Both the position numbers and the translations under genes were made by a program. A stretch of 64,000 nucleotides of DNA from Effrenium voratum (Eukaryota > Sar > Dinophyceae > Suessiales > Symbiodiniaceae), in NCBI GenBank assembly GCA_963377175.1, contig CAUJNA010003316.1:434501-498500 (forward strand). Reading direction: 5' to 3'. Position 1 is the first letter of the stretch. Every line of letters begins with the position of its first letter. Below, one piece after another: positions 25,201 to 38,500 of this stretch. The notes beneath the pieces were generated by a model. The model made no database searches. It was not told the DNA's origin and saw only the letters and a program-made list of their open reading frames with translations.

Positions 25201-28200
25201 CCAATGCGTAGATCTGTGCTGCCCACCACCCGCCAGGTAACAAGAAGGCACAGCTGTTCGTGTGCCAACAGGAAGCGCGACGATCGCGCTTTCCGCACGA
25301 TCGCGCTTTCCGCGGACGCGCTAGCGCGCTGGCACTTGCAGAAGACGACACTCAGGACGTCGACAGCAGTTTGTTGGTTCCCTTTTCCGGGGAGTTTGCA
25401 AGGGAAGCTGCTTGAAAGGAAAAAACTCTAGGGGAAAGGGGGGTCGATATGAACGAGCGCGTCTCAACATCAACCCAGCTAGTCGCTAGCTGGATGCCTG
25501 CGAGCTTCCCGTAAAAAGGCCGACCAGTCCGTGGGAACCAGGGGCCATGTGTTACTTGATTCATGTCGGGTTTTGTCTAGTCCTTTTTATGCCCTTCCTA
25601 AAGCATAGATCGCCAGTGACATGGGTGTATCTGCTAAGCCTTCTGTCACCTTCTGAAAGACCATTGGAAAGATGGCTTCCCTCCAAAACAGGTCGGACAC
25701 CCCGTATGCAGAATGTCGTTTCGCGATCTAGCCCCAGTTTCTTGTGGTAACATCAGGCCTTTCCAAGTGGGAGGTTTCAAAATGATCGGTTTCCCTCAAA
25801 ACGATTTCCGCTGAAAGGGTTGCCACAAAGACATACCAACGTTCTTTCTTGCCGATCGGGTCTCGGGAGCACCCTGTAAATGAGTCACAGGCAACATTAC
25901 AAACATGAGGTGACAACCCAAATTCCCCTTGTCTTCCTGGCAGAATATGTCTATTTTTCCCAAGGTACCTGTATTGAGATCGGTTGCAAAGGCACCCAAC
26001 AAAAACACCATCACTTTTGGAGGTCCCCCTAGTTTGGCACATACTTTCTTGTCCGTTCTCACGTGGCTCGTTTCTTTCAGGACAGCCATCCGGAGCTTGC
26101 GGAAGTGCTTCCAGCGCCTGAGCTGCAGATGTGTTGCGTCTGAAACCCACTGCCATTTGAATCCTTTGGTTGTGTGTTGGAAGGAAACCAGCAGGAAATG
26201 GATGGCAATGGAGCTGGTTTTGCCCTGCGTTGAAAGAACAACAGCACTGACCTTCAGCTCTTTCCCGTCTGATAGAGTTTTCTTTTGACGGTTCAAGCGT
26301 GAAAAAAAACGCAGGACATGAACAGGTTTTTTGTGGTGAGTTCCCATGACACATTTGACCCTCCGCAGTCCGCCGGAAGTGCTTGGTGAACCCGGCGCTT
26401 AGCCTCGCAAAGCGTTTGGCCTTGCGTGACTTGGTCGGTACAAGCGCAAGTTTCCTCAGGACCATCTAGTTCTTAGTGGGAACATTTCCGATAATTCTTT
26501 TCCACCTGTCCTGTTTCTTGCACAATGTGCAGCTGTTTGGTCAGTGTCAGTTCTACTCCCGAATGCCAACTGAAGGCGGCAGGGTATAAAAGGACACCTA
26601 GGGGATGAACCCTCCTGTCCGCGCCAAAACGATTTCGGCACTCCAAACACATAATGTCTAAACCACTAGACTAACTTCCAAAAGCACCGGGCTAGGCTTA
26701 GATGACTTTTGCACTTTAGAAGGTGTCTGTATGGTGGCTGCAAACCCCATTCAATCCCTCAGGGTGGTTTGGGCTTTCCAGGGTGTACCTTTCAAGGCTT
26801 GACACCAAACCCTAAGAACAGAACCGAAACGAAACAGGTCTCTTGGAGGGAGTGGCAGACTGGTTTTCCAAGCGGTTGGCCCTCACGGCACCGGCCACCG
26901 CGCACACGTTTGAACGCTCGCGCACGCGGCGAGGTCATTACTGGGGTGGACAGCGTGGACGACGAGAGCGTGCCCGACCAGCTCTGCGCTCGCCGCCCGG
27001 GGCCTGGACAGGGTTTTACTTGCCGGGGTTCCCTCGGAAGCCACAAGGGATGGTTCATCTCATTCCCTGAGCACCAGCAAGAGAACCATTCAGTTCCAAT
27101 ACCTGTTTTTCACCAGCAGCGATACAGCTATGGGGCCTTTGTCCTGGTTTTTTGTGGGGTGGATTCTTGGGGTGTTTTTTGGGGAAGAAAGATCAGGATT
27201 TCATGGGGAAGTTGCCCCTAGAATTTCCAAACACAGGCCTTTGACGCCCAACACGAGGCGGCAACACCGAAGCAGGGCTTCTCAAAAGATACAATTTTCA
27301 CAATCAGAGGACACCATTTTTTTTTTTATGGAATGAGCGTGTTATTTTTGCAAAGTATCAGCTCGGGCTGACCTGGGGCCGGGGGGAGGGGGAAGTTCTG
27401 TTTGGGTGGACAACGTGGGCACATGTCAAATTGGGGGAGTCCCAAAACCCTTTCCATTCTTCTTTCGGCTTCTCTTTCAACAAAAGTGAAACGGTTCCCT
27501 CAACAAACCATATATGGGTGCGCAGCCCTTTAGACATCATTTGGGTGGGGATTCATGTCCATTGAGGGTTGTTCCCTCTTAGAATTGATAGCCACAGACT
27601 CCTGCAGACTAACACGGAAGCTTCCAGATTGCCTCCGCAGCTTCCATGGAATAGTCTGGATGCAGTGCTGGTGCGATAGCTAGGGAATGACCGAGTCCGG
27701 GTGTTGGGAATGAACCGGTTGTGGGGATTTGTTCGGAAACCGACCCAGGGTTTTGGCATGAACCGTTTTGGGGATTTATGCTAGGACACCGACCCAGCGT
27801 TTTGGCAATTTATGTTAGGACACCGACCCAGCGTTTTGGCATGAACCGTTTTGGGATTCCCGAAAAAGAAACCAAATCGGGCTGGTTTGGTCGGCGGTCA
27901 TTCCATTTCTCATTCCCAGCCCATCCAACCGGCAAGTTGACCACTTCACTCTTCTTGGCTCCAGTCCTTTTTTGTTTTTTGTTTGTTTTTGGTTTTTCGT
28001 TGGTTCTGTTCATTAGCTTAGGGGCCTGCCAACCAAAACCAACTGAAGCCGTTGTCTCCTCTCTTTTTTTTTTGAAAAACAGTAAGATAAAAGCAACACA
28101 ATAAACTATTTCGAACCCAAAAAACCAAACGAAGCAGTTGTCTCCTCTTTTTTTAACAAAATATTCTATACATATATAAATATGTGTATATATATATACA

Positions 28201-31200
28201 CACATGTATATATATATATATATTTCGATCCGCCCATAGCGTTTGGGCTGTGAACCACGGGCCCGATCTGAGGCTCCCAGCTCTACGGAGAGCACTGGCC
28301 GCAGCTGGAGGGCGATGTGCTGAGGCCGCAGCTCTGGGCCGTGAGCCCGGGGCCCAGGGGCCCAGGGGCCAGGCTTCCCGGGCCGGAAGCCACGGGGTCT
28401 TGGACGAAGCGATGGCTGGGGCGCAAGAATCAGCCACAAAAAAACCACCGCTTTCCCACTGCTCGAGAATCAGCTTACTTTTAGGTGTTACTGCATGTGT
28501 CCACTTCCCAGGGCCAGCCATTTGGGGTACCTCTTGTGTTTTTATGCTTGTTGGTTGGGAAGCATTTGGGTGGCTCAAAATGAAACGATCGGAGGGGCTT
28601 ACTCTTAGGTTTTGGTGCATGTGTCCACTTACCAGGGCAAGCCATTTTGGTACCGGTTTTTTGAGCCACAGCCATTTTACATTTTGCTTATTGTGGTTTA
28701 GTGGTTGAAATCCAACCACTTAACTGCTTCAAAAACGTCAACCAAGGGTGGGTTGCCACGAGGACATTTCCGGGGACGAACAGACCTCCCCAGATTTTCC
28801 AACAAATGGGTGGCGGGGGGTGGGTTGGGGGGGAGATTGGGGATTTGTGCGATTTTGCCAACACGGGCCATTGTGTTAACGATAGCAGCCACATAGCACA
28901 TATCATTTCATTGCATTCAATATTCTATTTATGCAAGGATTTTGGGTTTGGTATTTCACAGATGCATAGCCGGGGTATGCCTTTTTGTTGGTACCCCCCA
29001 AAAGCCCATAGCGTGGCTAGGGGAAGCAGAATAATGCCTACTATTATTGGTGTCAATGGGGTCATTTGACGATGACATGTGGGACGAAAAGATCTCGAAT
29101 ATTTTCCGACAAATGGGGCCAGGGAAATTCAGAGATGTCCCAAGTTGACAGCAATGATTGTTCGTTGCTGGTCGGAGAATGTCTGTAGGTGTTCTATTCG
29201 TTTGTCCGTCCGTTCGTTCCTTGTCAATTGATTAACTCATCCATCCTTCCTTCTTTCCTTCCTTTCTTCATTGACGCCAAAAGATGCAGGCGTCAGAAGA
29301 TACACACATTTTGCACCCCTACGCTTCTGTCCCTTGCTTCCCAGCATCGGTACGGGCTAGCCGCGCCTGCATTCCATGGGCGTTTCTTTTCTTAGGCGAG
29401 AACCCGCCGTACTCCTACTACTCCTACTACGTGCACGTGAACCTCTGCAGGTGGGGCAAAAGCAGCGTCTCAACACAGCTTGGGTGTGGCTCAAAATGTC
29501 AGAGATGTCCATTGTGGGGACCGCAGGTTGTAGTCCACTTGTCCATTCGCCAGGCCTGCATTTCGGGCCCAGGTTTTTGAGCCACACCAAGTTGTTTCAA
29601 CCGCAACTAGGACCCTTTTTGGGGACAGGTTTAGTCTACATACACATCAGCCATTCAAACAAGTTTCTGGTGCTGCAACCCGGTTGGGTGCCATTTTTTG
29701 AGGGGAACCTTTTATTGGTTGCTTTCAAAATCAAAGCAAAAGGACACCAAAGCCCACTCCCCAGTTGGACACAAATCCCATTCCCGCCTGAAAGCAAAAG
29801 GAACGCGCTTGTGTGAAGGGTTCACCCACTTGAAGTTTGAGACCAGACGGGGTAGGATTCTTTTGTTCAGTTTCTGAAGCCAACCTGTGGGAAGGTCATT
29901 CCGTCATTCCCTACTGAAGAAAAAGCACACGCAGGTGGAACCACCTCTGCCGGACGCTGGGGCGGCCCTGGCACCTCACCTTCCGCCCGCACGCGGGTGA
30001 GGCCGTTTCTGGGTTATCCGATGGGCGGCTCGTCCGGTTTTTAGGATTTGGACCCCCCAAAGCTGGTGGTTTTCCTTTTGGTGTCCCTTCGAAACTGCAA
30101 AACATGAGTGCCCATTAAAAACACGACTCAGATTTTGCTCCAGGCCTGTGCAAAGGTGAGAGCGTGTTGCAGATGGGCTTATCTCCAAATGAGGAACCCG
30201 CCAAACTGTTTTTTGTTCCTGAGGAACCCCCAACAATCAGCCCCGAACATGGATAAAAGGGATGTGCATGCCAGCGGTCCAAACCAGAACCAGGGCAAGC
30301 GAACGGCCCAGGGTGTAGCCAGGGTGTTTGTGAACGCCGTCTTTGGGGCACGTCAGATTCCTCCACACCCCAAGTCCGTTCTGCTGGCTGATCGTTAGTA
30401 GCGAATGTAAGCTTAGTTTGGCTTTTTCCTGTCTTTCTCAGCCCCCTTTTGACGCCTTGCACGGAAATCAGAGCCTGTTGCAGGAAGGAGCCTTGAACCC
30501 AACCGGCTTCCATGGTCTGAAGTCTCATTTCCACAAGCACAGTTGCACTTCCTTCCGCAGGCCCCAGCTCCTTCGTTCGATTCTGCGTCCTGTTGTTTGT
30601 GAAAACGTCCTTGGGCTGCCCTAAAAAGGAGAGATATCCCGACGCGGGCTGTCCCTCGGGATGGAAGTTTCCGGATGGGCCAAGTTCGAGAGGACACGCC
30701 GATTGGAAGGAGGCGGGCGAAAGCGCGTGAAACGCGAAGAACCGCGTGGCGCGGTACTGTAGTTCTCCTTGCGGAATGATTTCGACAGATGAAGCTCTGC
30801 GACCATTTCTAGCACAACACAGAACCGCCAGGTCAAGCAAACCTTCCAACCGGGCTTTTGACTTGCTGGTTCTCAGCAGGGAATGAGGGAATGAACCCTA
30901 TAAACCATCCAGCTGGTGGTTTCCTTTGTTTGGGAATCATTCCCTCATTCCATCAGCCTGCGCTGTGCAGAAGATGTATCGATGGTAAGCACCCGACTCA
31001 GGTCCATGAGGCCTGAGGCTCGCAGCGTGGTAGGAATAGCCATGGTTCTCATTTGTGTAGCTGGGGTTGGTTTCCTTTTGACCCCCCGCGTCATGACCTA
31101 CTTGTTTGATGGTTGAATCGTTACACGATGTGCGCGTGACTCTCGTATGATCATTGCCGTACTTTGCTCCAAGGACCCTTGCAGTACTGACCTGACCTGC

Positions 31201-34200
31201 TCTCTTACAACTATGATTGTGACCAATCTTCCTGGGCTGTTATCAAAACCGCATGTTTCTTGTTCAATGAAAGCCCAACTAAACAAAACCCCGCGCATGG
31301 GCTGGGCTGCCTATCGCCATTTGTGGCTCGATGGAGGCGGGTGAAGTGCATCACCTGGCGACCACCTTCTTGCTGGCAGACGGTGCGGAGCGGGAGGGAG
31401 GGGGGACTCAGAACCTAGACCTGCTTCCTTTCTTCCTCTTTCCCCAACAGCTGACAGCTTAGATAGGCCCTCAAGGGTGCCGGATTTGCTGTTGGGGATA
31501 CCACATGGGCTTATTTGTCTTGGTTAAAACCAGGCTGCAGGTTCATGTGACGCCAAGTGTCAGACATGAAGTGACTTTGCCTACCGCGGCTGTGTGTAGG
31601 GTGCAACCCCCAGTTACTCTAGTTTGCTTAGAACCGGCTTTTTCCATGCCGCTTCCCAAGCAACATCACTCGCATCGCTAGCGTCACTGGCATCACCGGC
31701 ATCAGTGGTAAGTGTCTCAGTGCGGCCTGTCAAAGGGTCAGACGCCATGAAACCCATGTGCTTCCCGTCGGGTCTTTTGGCCGCTAACTGGCTACTTGTC
31801 TTGGTTGAAACATCCTCCCACATAGGCCAGAAGGGACACTAATCCCCATGAATATGAAAGGACGCGCGCTTTGACACGCGAGGCATCAACCACGGGGTGA
31901 ACCTCCAGCACAGCCCCGTCCTGCAGTGCCGCCGTCGTTTCGCTTGGTCCTCTCTCCAGCGCAAGAGGGGTGGTCTACCTGGTTTACCTTGGTTTCCATC
32001 CAACTAGAGCTTAGAGGGCGACCCCGTCTGCGCAACAGCGCTTTAGGATCATTATGTTCACTTATGGGGGTAGTGAGTTTCCTGCGCTTTTGACCCACAA
32101 GCTTGTTGGGTGACTTTGTTAAAATCATGAGGCCGAGATTCTAGTTGTGTGGATTTGCCGGTGTCTTTTAAGCCAATGGTTACCTGGCTTTCTGGACAGG
32201 CGCTGGTGTCTTTGACCGGTTCCCAGGTTGTGCCTTGACATTTCCCAACCCAACTGACTACTCACCTGACAGGTACCTCTATTTCATCACGCAGATGGGA
32301 ATCTCCATGTCGCCGCTCTCCAACAACGCGCTGTTTCTGAAGGCCCTTTGGGACACAATCTCACGAGATCCAGGCCCTTTTTGCTTAAATGTTCTTTCTC
32401 GGAACCTTTTGATTCGGAAAGCCTCGTTTTAGTGAGGCAAGGGACTGATCTAACCAGTTTCCCGCTTTGTTTTCGGAAAGCCATATTTTGTTGAGGTAAG
32501 ACACACACATCGAACTTGTTTGTGCCACTGCACTTAGGAAGAGAGAGATGGCTGGGGCTTGGTTGGCATGTACCAGTTGTTGGTGTTGCCAAGAAGGCCA
32601 CCAGTGTTGTTTTCCTCAAAATAAGCTGAAGAGAGCCAAGGACACGTTAGCATGCGGATAGATCAGGTACCTTGCTGAGATCGCGTGATCAGTGTAGCGC
32701 CTACTGACTCATGCCGACATGGATGTAGAGGAAGCTGCTTTGGCAGGACCCCTTCTTGAAGGTGCAATTGAATTGTCGGGGAAGACATCGTGCAGCGACC
32801 TGACATGAGAGACCTTGCAGAACGGGGTCGATGGATTGCTTGACCCCAGTCAGGTCGATTCGTCGCTGCAGTTCCCAGAAAAAAATTCAAAACGAAAGAC
32901 CTGTACCACTTCTCACGATGGCATTCTGTTGGCATGGTTCTGGCATGGCTATGCATGGCCATCAGACACTGAGACACGGCTATGACATGGCTCACACTGC
33001 CTGCTACACTGTGCGACTAGCAGGTTTCAAGGACAGGTCCATGTCTCAGCACTTCATGTCAGTTCGGGGCTGAAAATTCATTCTTGGAGCAGATCACAGC
33101 AGGCATAACTCGCAAATGAGATTTGACGTTGGGGGACCAAAGGTCGAGGCTTTCACGCGGGCATGCGCTCAAATTGTGATGTTCGCCCCTGTGGGAAGGA
33201 AGCGACGGACTTATGCCCAGCATCCAAACCCTTGGCTATTCTCTGCTCCCAAAGTCTACACTTCAAACTGAATGCGGACGCACAACCGCTACAAGAGGAG
33301 ATAGCAAGGGGAAGGGCCCGCTTCTGCAGAATCGGATGAGGGCATCACAGAAATTCGACATGTTGCATAATGACAGTGATGTTGCTGGGAGCAGACTTGT
33401 TCAAAGGTTTCCGCATTAAAGAGTAAATACAACCTGAAAGGGTACCCTGAAAAGACGCACATAGTTGATTTCAGACGAGTTCGTGGCTACTTTCCACGAC
33501 TACTGATTGGGTTTGGTCCCAGGTTAGACTTGGGGGTGGGTTAGCAAAGTTGGGATACCCTGTCTCGACATAGGTGGAAACCGGGGACTGTTCCAGCTGG
33601 TTGGTTTCATGTTCGGCTGTCACGGGACCCATGCGCCCAGATGTCGAAGAGCCCCTTCCTTGACTTCTTCCAGCGCGGGCTCAATGCCCCTCGGCTGGTG
33701 GGGTGGCGGGTCGGGTGCGGGCCTCAGTGGCCATCTGGCGCTGGAAGAAATACCATCTCTTTCCTATAGGCGTCCTCTTTGGTTGGTTGGCTTCAAAAAA
33801 GAGGGCCTTGGTTTAGATGGGGGTTATTCCATTTACCAGGGCCATCTACTTTTCCAAAAGGCCACCTATGGTTGCACGTAATTCGTCTGGCTGGCCAAGG
33901 ACCCAATGGCACATGTGCCCAAGCTTTAGCACAAAAGGCGCAAACCGCTTCGGTTTCATGGGTTTGCAACATCAGCCGCTTCAAGAAAGCTCTTTGAGCT
34001 TTGGTCCGGATCCCTATGGCCACCCCATAGACCATGGCCTAGTTTCTTCCAAGTGGATGGGCACTTGCTCTTTGGCTTCGGTGAATGGAATATGCCGGCG
34101 TTTGGCGCTGGTGTTGCTCTCCTCTTTCCGATTTTGGTCGCGAGATGTTGGTGTTCTGCGCTATGCGTGGCTGAGGCATTCTGCTCGTCTCTTCTCGGTG

Positions 34201-35460
34201 GTTCCCAGCCATCCGGTTCCATAGGGTGTTACTTGTTTTTTGTTGTTTTTTAGTGGTAGTTTCCATTTGGGCATGGGTCAAAATCCAAATCGTACCCCCA
34301 GTGAACATCCCAATCCCCACTAAAATCGGTTCTAAAATGGGCGCTAAATTCACCTACCAACCAAAATGGGATCAACCACAACGGTTTGGACAACAGCCAT
34401 TTTACCCACTAAAAAAACAGTTATCCACTTGTCGCTGGGGATCTGAGCACAGCCCAGTCTTCTACTTCCAAGGTGACGCTCTCGACAGATGATCCGCTTA
34501 TGTTCCATGCGACCAAGGCGCAGCGTAGGGGTTGTGTCAGGAATCAGGATCCTCCCCCATTTGAGTCACGTGCTCAAAACCCGGGTAGATGAAGGTTAGT
34601 GAGGGACGGTCCCAACCAGAAATAGCTGCGGCCGCCTTCTAAATTCTTTGCATGGTTCTGGGTAGACCAGCTTAATACCGGGTTTTGATTGTGACTCATT
34701 TGTCGACCAGTAGAGGCGACGGCACTGGGTGCTTCTCATTTCCTTTAAGAGCTTCCTTTGAAGCATCCAATCAACGGCAGACCCACCGGGCACTGGGAGT
34801 GATTGAAAGGGGTCTTGGGGCGTGCGCCGAATTGCATGGTTGTTTGGGAGAAGGGGTGGATAAGAACCATACGGAGTGGGCTACAGTCAGGAGTTATTAG
34901 TGGCAAGCGAAGCAACCAAAAGCAACTACATGCATAAACTATTCAAAGGCCTATCTCCCATGATTGGAGTTGACTCGCTCCTCTCCTCAAAGCTGCTGGT
35001 CCTGTGTCAAAATTCGGGATGCCTAATTGCTTTCTTGAAACAAAGCACGGGGTGTTTGCCGAAATTGAGGCAGGTTTTACATCACACAGTCCGATCTTTT
35101 CTTTCAACCAAAGCAACCCACCAACCAACCAACCAACCAACCAACCAAACCAAACCAAACCAAACCAAACCAAACCAACCAACCAACCAACCAACCAACC
35201 AACCCAACCAACCAACCAACCAACCAACCAACCAACCAACCAACCAACCAACCAACCAACCAACCAACCAACCCACCAACCAACCAACCAACCAACCAAC
35301 CAACCCACCAACCAGCCCATTTGGCACGGCAAACGGCAAGTTCGGCTTTTTTGTTGGACCACGGACCCAGTTTTCGCTTCTGCTCTGGTCTTTTAATGCG
35401 CGTGGCTCGCCTGTTGGGCCGAGGTCCTAGGTCCTGGGTACTCCGACAGTCCACATTGGG

Positions 35461-35506
<46 letters not shown>

Positions 35507-38500
35507 GTGCGTGTGTGTGTGTGTGGGCGTTTTTTTTTTTTTGTTGGTACCCGTTTTTGGTTGGCCCTATAAATAATGGGAGAAACCACCTATCATATAC
35601 TGCGGAGTCCATCCACAGTATATGGGTTTGTCTTTATTGATGGTACCCGTTTTTGGCTTGTTTTAAAGGGAAGCCACAAGGAACACCACCATGTTGGAGG
35701 GGTCCCCTTACAAAAAGACACCCACACGCAACCCGGACGTCCATCGAGATCCCGGCTTGAGAACCAATTTTCCGAGAGTTAGCTTGCAGGGCGTTTTGGC
35801 AACTCCCGTGGAACTTGGGGGTTAGACAATACTTGTTCCCCCAAGTCTGACCAAGGCCCCCAGTCTCCCCGGTTGACTTGGTCAGCGGACCAGACCCCAC
35901 CTCTTGCGATGCCAAAGACCAGCTCCGTTTCCAAGGATATGCCAATCCGCGAATGGTGCAACATAGCCCTTGCTCTTCAGACTAGCAAAAAGGCGGTGGG
36001 CAATGCTTAACTTCTTTCTTTGACTATTTTCCAAGTATGTTGGCACCGGTTTTTGGGCGGCACAGCCCTTACTGTCACCCCGCTACACGCGGAACTGGGG
36101 TCCACCGGGTCAGGAGCCCTTGCTGGAGGAATACACCACGGCGCGCTGCATCTTCGGCCTCTCTATGACCGTGCGGTCGCCCAACAACGCTTTGGAGGGG
36201 CCAAGTAGTTTGGTTCTCGAAATTTGGGGCCCACAGGCGGCACAACACGTTTGCACCAGGGTCCAAAAAGGGGCCATTTCTTTGCCAACTCCCCACATAG
36301 TTGTATGAGGGCTCCATGCACACAGCCAAAGAGAGCACGAATTGAGTCCAGGGAGCTGTTCGTGCCACTGATCCTTCTGGGTTGGGCGGTTTTTTAGGCA
36401 AGCTTAACAAGCGATCTCAAGGAGGGTTCCCACCTCACCCATGATGATAGAAAATATCTTAGTTGTTGGTTCGTGAACATTCGACTTGATGGAGCCTTCC
36501 CGAAGCAAGCAGAGCACCTTGAAGCGATCCCAGCATGCTACAATACTGTGGATGGACACAATCCTGCACCACTTGGAAACCATGGGAAACCATTTTTCAT
36601 TGGTATTTACAGGGGAATCATCATGCCAGGGTTTCTTAGGTGGTGCGAAACGGATTTCGCAACCATCCACCGGGGTCTGCATGTGTTAAGACGAGCTCGC
36701 TGGATGTAGGTCCTTTCCTTGGGATCCCCTTCTGGGCGGAAACCTCCTTTGCGAAGCCAGGGAACACCAGCGGAATCCAGCGAGTTGTCCATTAGGATAG
36801 AATCTAGCCAAATCCAGTGCCATGTATACATATATATATATATATACATGGGTGTATATATATATACATATATATATATATGCACACAGATACATACATA
36901 TATATATATATATGTTCAGTCTCTTCCACAAGAATCCCTCGGTAGAATTCCTGCCACGAGGACATGTGCGAGATCGCCAGCAATAGCGTGCGCCAGGGCT
37001 CTTTCGCACCCCCAGGCAGACGGAGGGAGGGGCGGTTTTCAGGTGGAAGGAAGTTGATGATGTGTCTTAGAATGGATTGGAATCCACAAGTGTTTGGTTG
37101 TCTTTGGAGCTCCCATTCAGACATCCACCTAAAAAAGTTTTTTTTTTCTTCCAGAAGCATTTGGGAGTCGTTGACCCTTTAAGTGCTAGGCATCGTCTAA
37201 TGTTAGCCACTGATATATTCATGAACCATCCAGGCCTTCGGCCAAGGGTCCACTTTGAAGACGGGAACACGCCCCACTTGATTAGGGTTGCGCTTTCTGC
37301 TTAGAAAGGTTTACCGTGGTTTGGCTGGTCACAGGTTGCCTGGATGTCTTTATATGTTTGTATGTGTTTGTGTGTAATCTTTTGCTGGGAGCAGTACCAA
37401 GAGCCCCGATTTCAACAACCACAGCACGCATGCACAGATCGAGGTGTTGACTACCGCTTCAGCTACGGTGGTGCCTTGCTGTTGGCTTTCTGCTTTGGTT
37501 GGCAAGATACTTTGGTCTTTCATCATGCTTCAGATGGTGAGCCCCGGGCTGCTTTGACGACCTGAGGAATGTGGCCAGTGATCACATCAAGCCTGCAAGT
37601 CGTTTCTGCCGCATCGGGGTGTGGAGGCAATCCCTGTGAGGGTGTCCGCCATGCGAGTTCGAAGATATTTAACATTCAAACATTTCATGAGCGGTATGAC
37701 ACATTGCAGAGCTTGGGGCAACACAGCATTCGCTGAATCTTTTGCCTTTGCAAAGGTCTCGATCCTATCAGAAGAAACAGATGGAAGTGTCAACCAGGAG
37801 CACAAAAAGCAAGTAAACTTGACAACAGCATCAAACCACGAGCATGCATCAACCAAACTTCCCCAGAATTAGCTCCCCTCTTCTTCTTCTTCTTCTTCTT
37901 TTGTGTGCTTTTTTGGGGTCCCTTTGTTTTCCGCTAACCAGGCCAAAAAGATATATATATATACACATTTTTGCTGGGGTCCTACTTCCAGCCTAGCAAA
38001 GATGACGCGACGGAACCACGGCGCAGCTTTTTTGCTGCAGGTCAGCCGCCTGGGCGGGTGCTGGGCCTGTCCAGTAGGTGAGCAAGATGAAGTCCGCTCG
38101 GGGCGAGGGTCGAATGGGGTCGTGGGGCACTTCAAGACCAAATCTAGTCACGACTTCAACTTCGCAGTAGATGTTTAGCCGCTTATATATTGCTTCGCAG
38201 TAGATATTTGGCCGCTTATGTGCTTATGTATTGCTTGGCCATGGGTGAGCTCTCGGCTAACGGTGCCTTGCATGGCGTACGTGTTTCATGGGGCATTTGC
38301 GTGGTTGCGCCCTGATTCAAGCTGAGTGCTTCTTGTGCTTTCATCACCAGACGTTTGAGGGAACTTTCACGGATTCAGTTGTATTGGGCGCCTCATTGGT
38401 GTCGAGGCTTCCCTAGTTCTTTGCAGCTTTAGAGATGATATACTCAAAGCTTCCTTTGCTTGACTTGGCATGGGTAGCCAGGAAGGTGACCGTAAGAGGG

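Larger units (their letters stand above)
23872..26933. other. AMPD intron with unexplained open frames
   Basis: No firm exon was found, although about ten residues of AMP deaminase should be coded here. It includes a GC-rich patch of CGCGCGATCG-type repeats (24960-25005) and minus-strand open frames at 25728-26465. Confidence 0.45.
30002..36113. other. AMPD introns between exons 17 and 23
   Basis: Besides the listed exons and repeats I see no other gene. Low-complexity sites are (AACC)n at 35108-35316 and (GT)n at 35463-35528. Confidence 0.5.

Noticed and set aside
35082..35430. Asn/Pro/Thr/Gln and Gly/Trp/Leu/Val repeat proteins
   Set aside because: Translations of the (AACC)n microsatellite.
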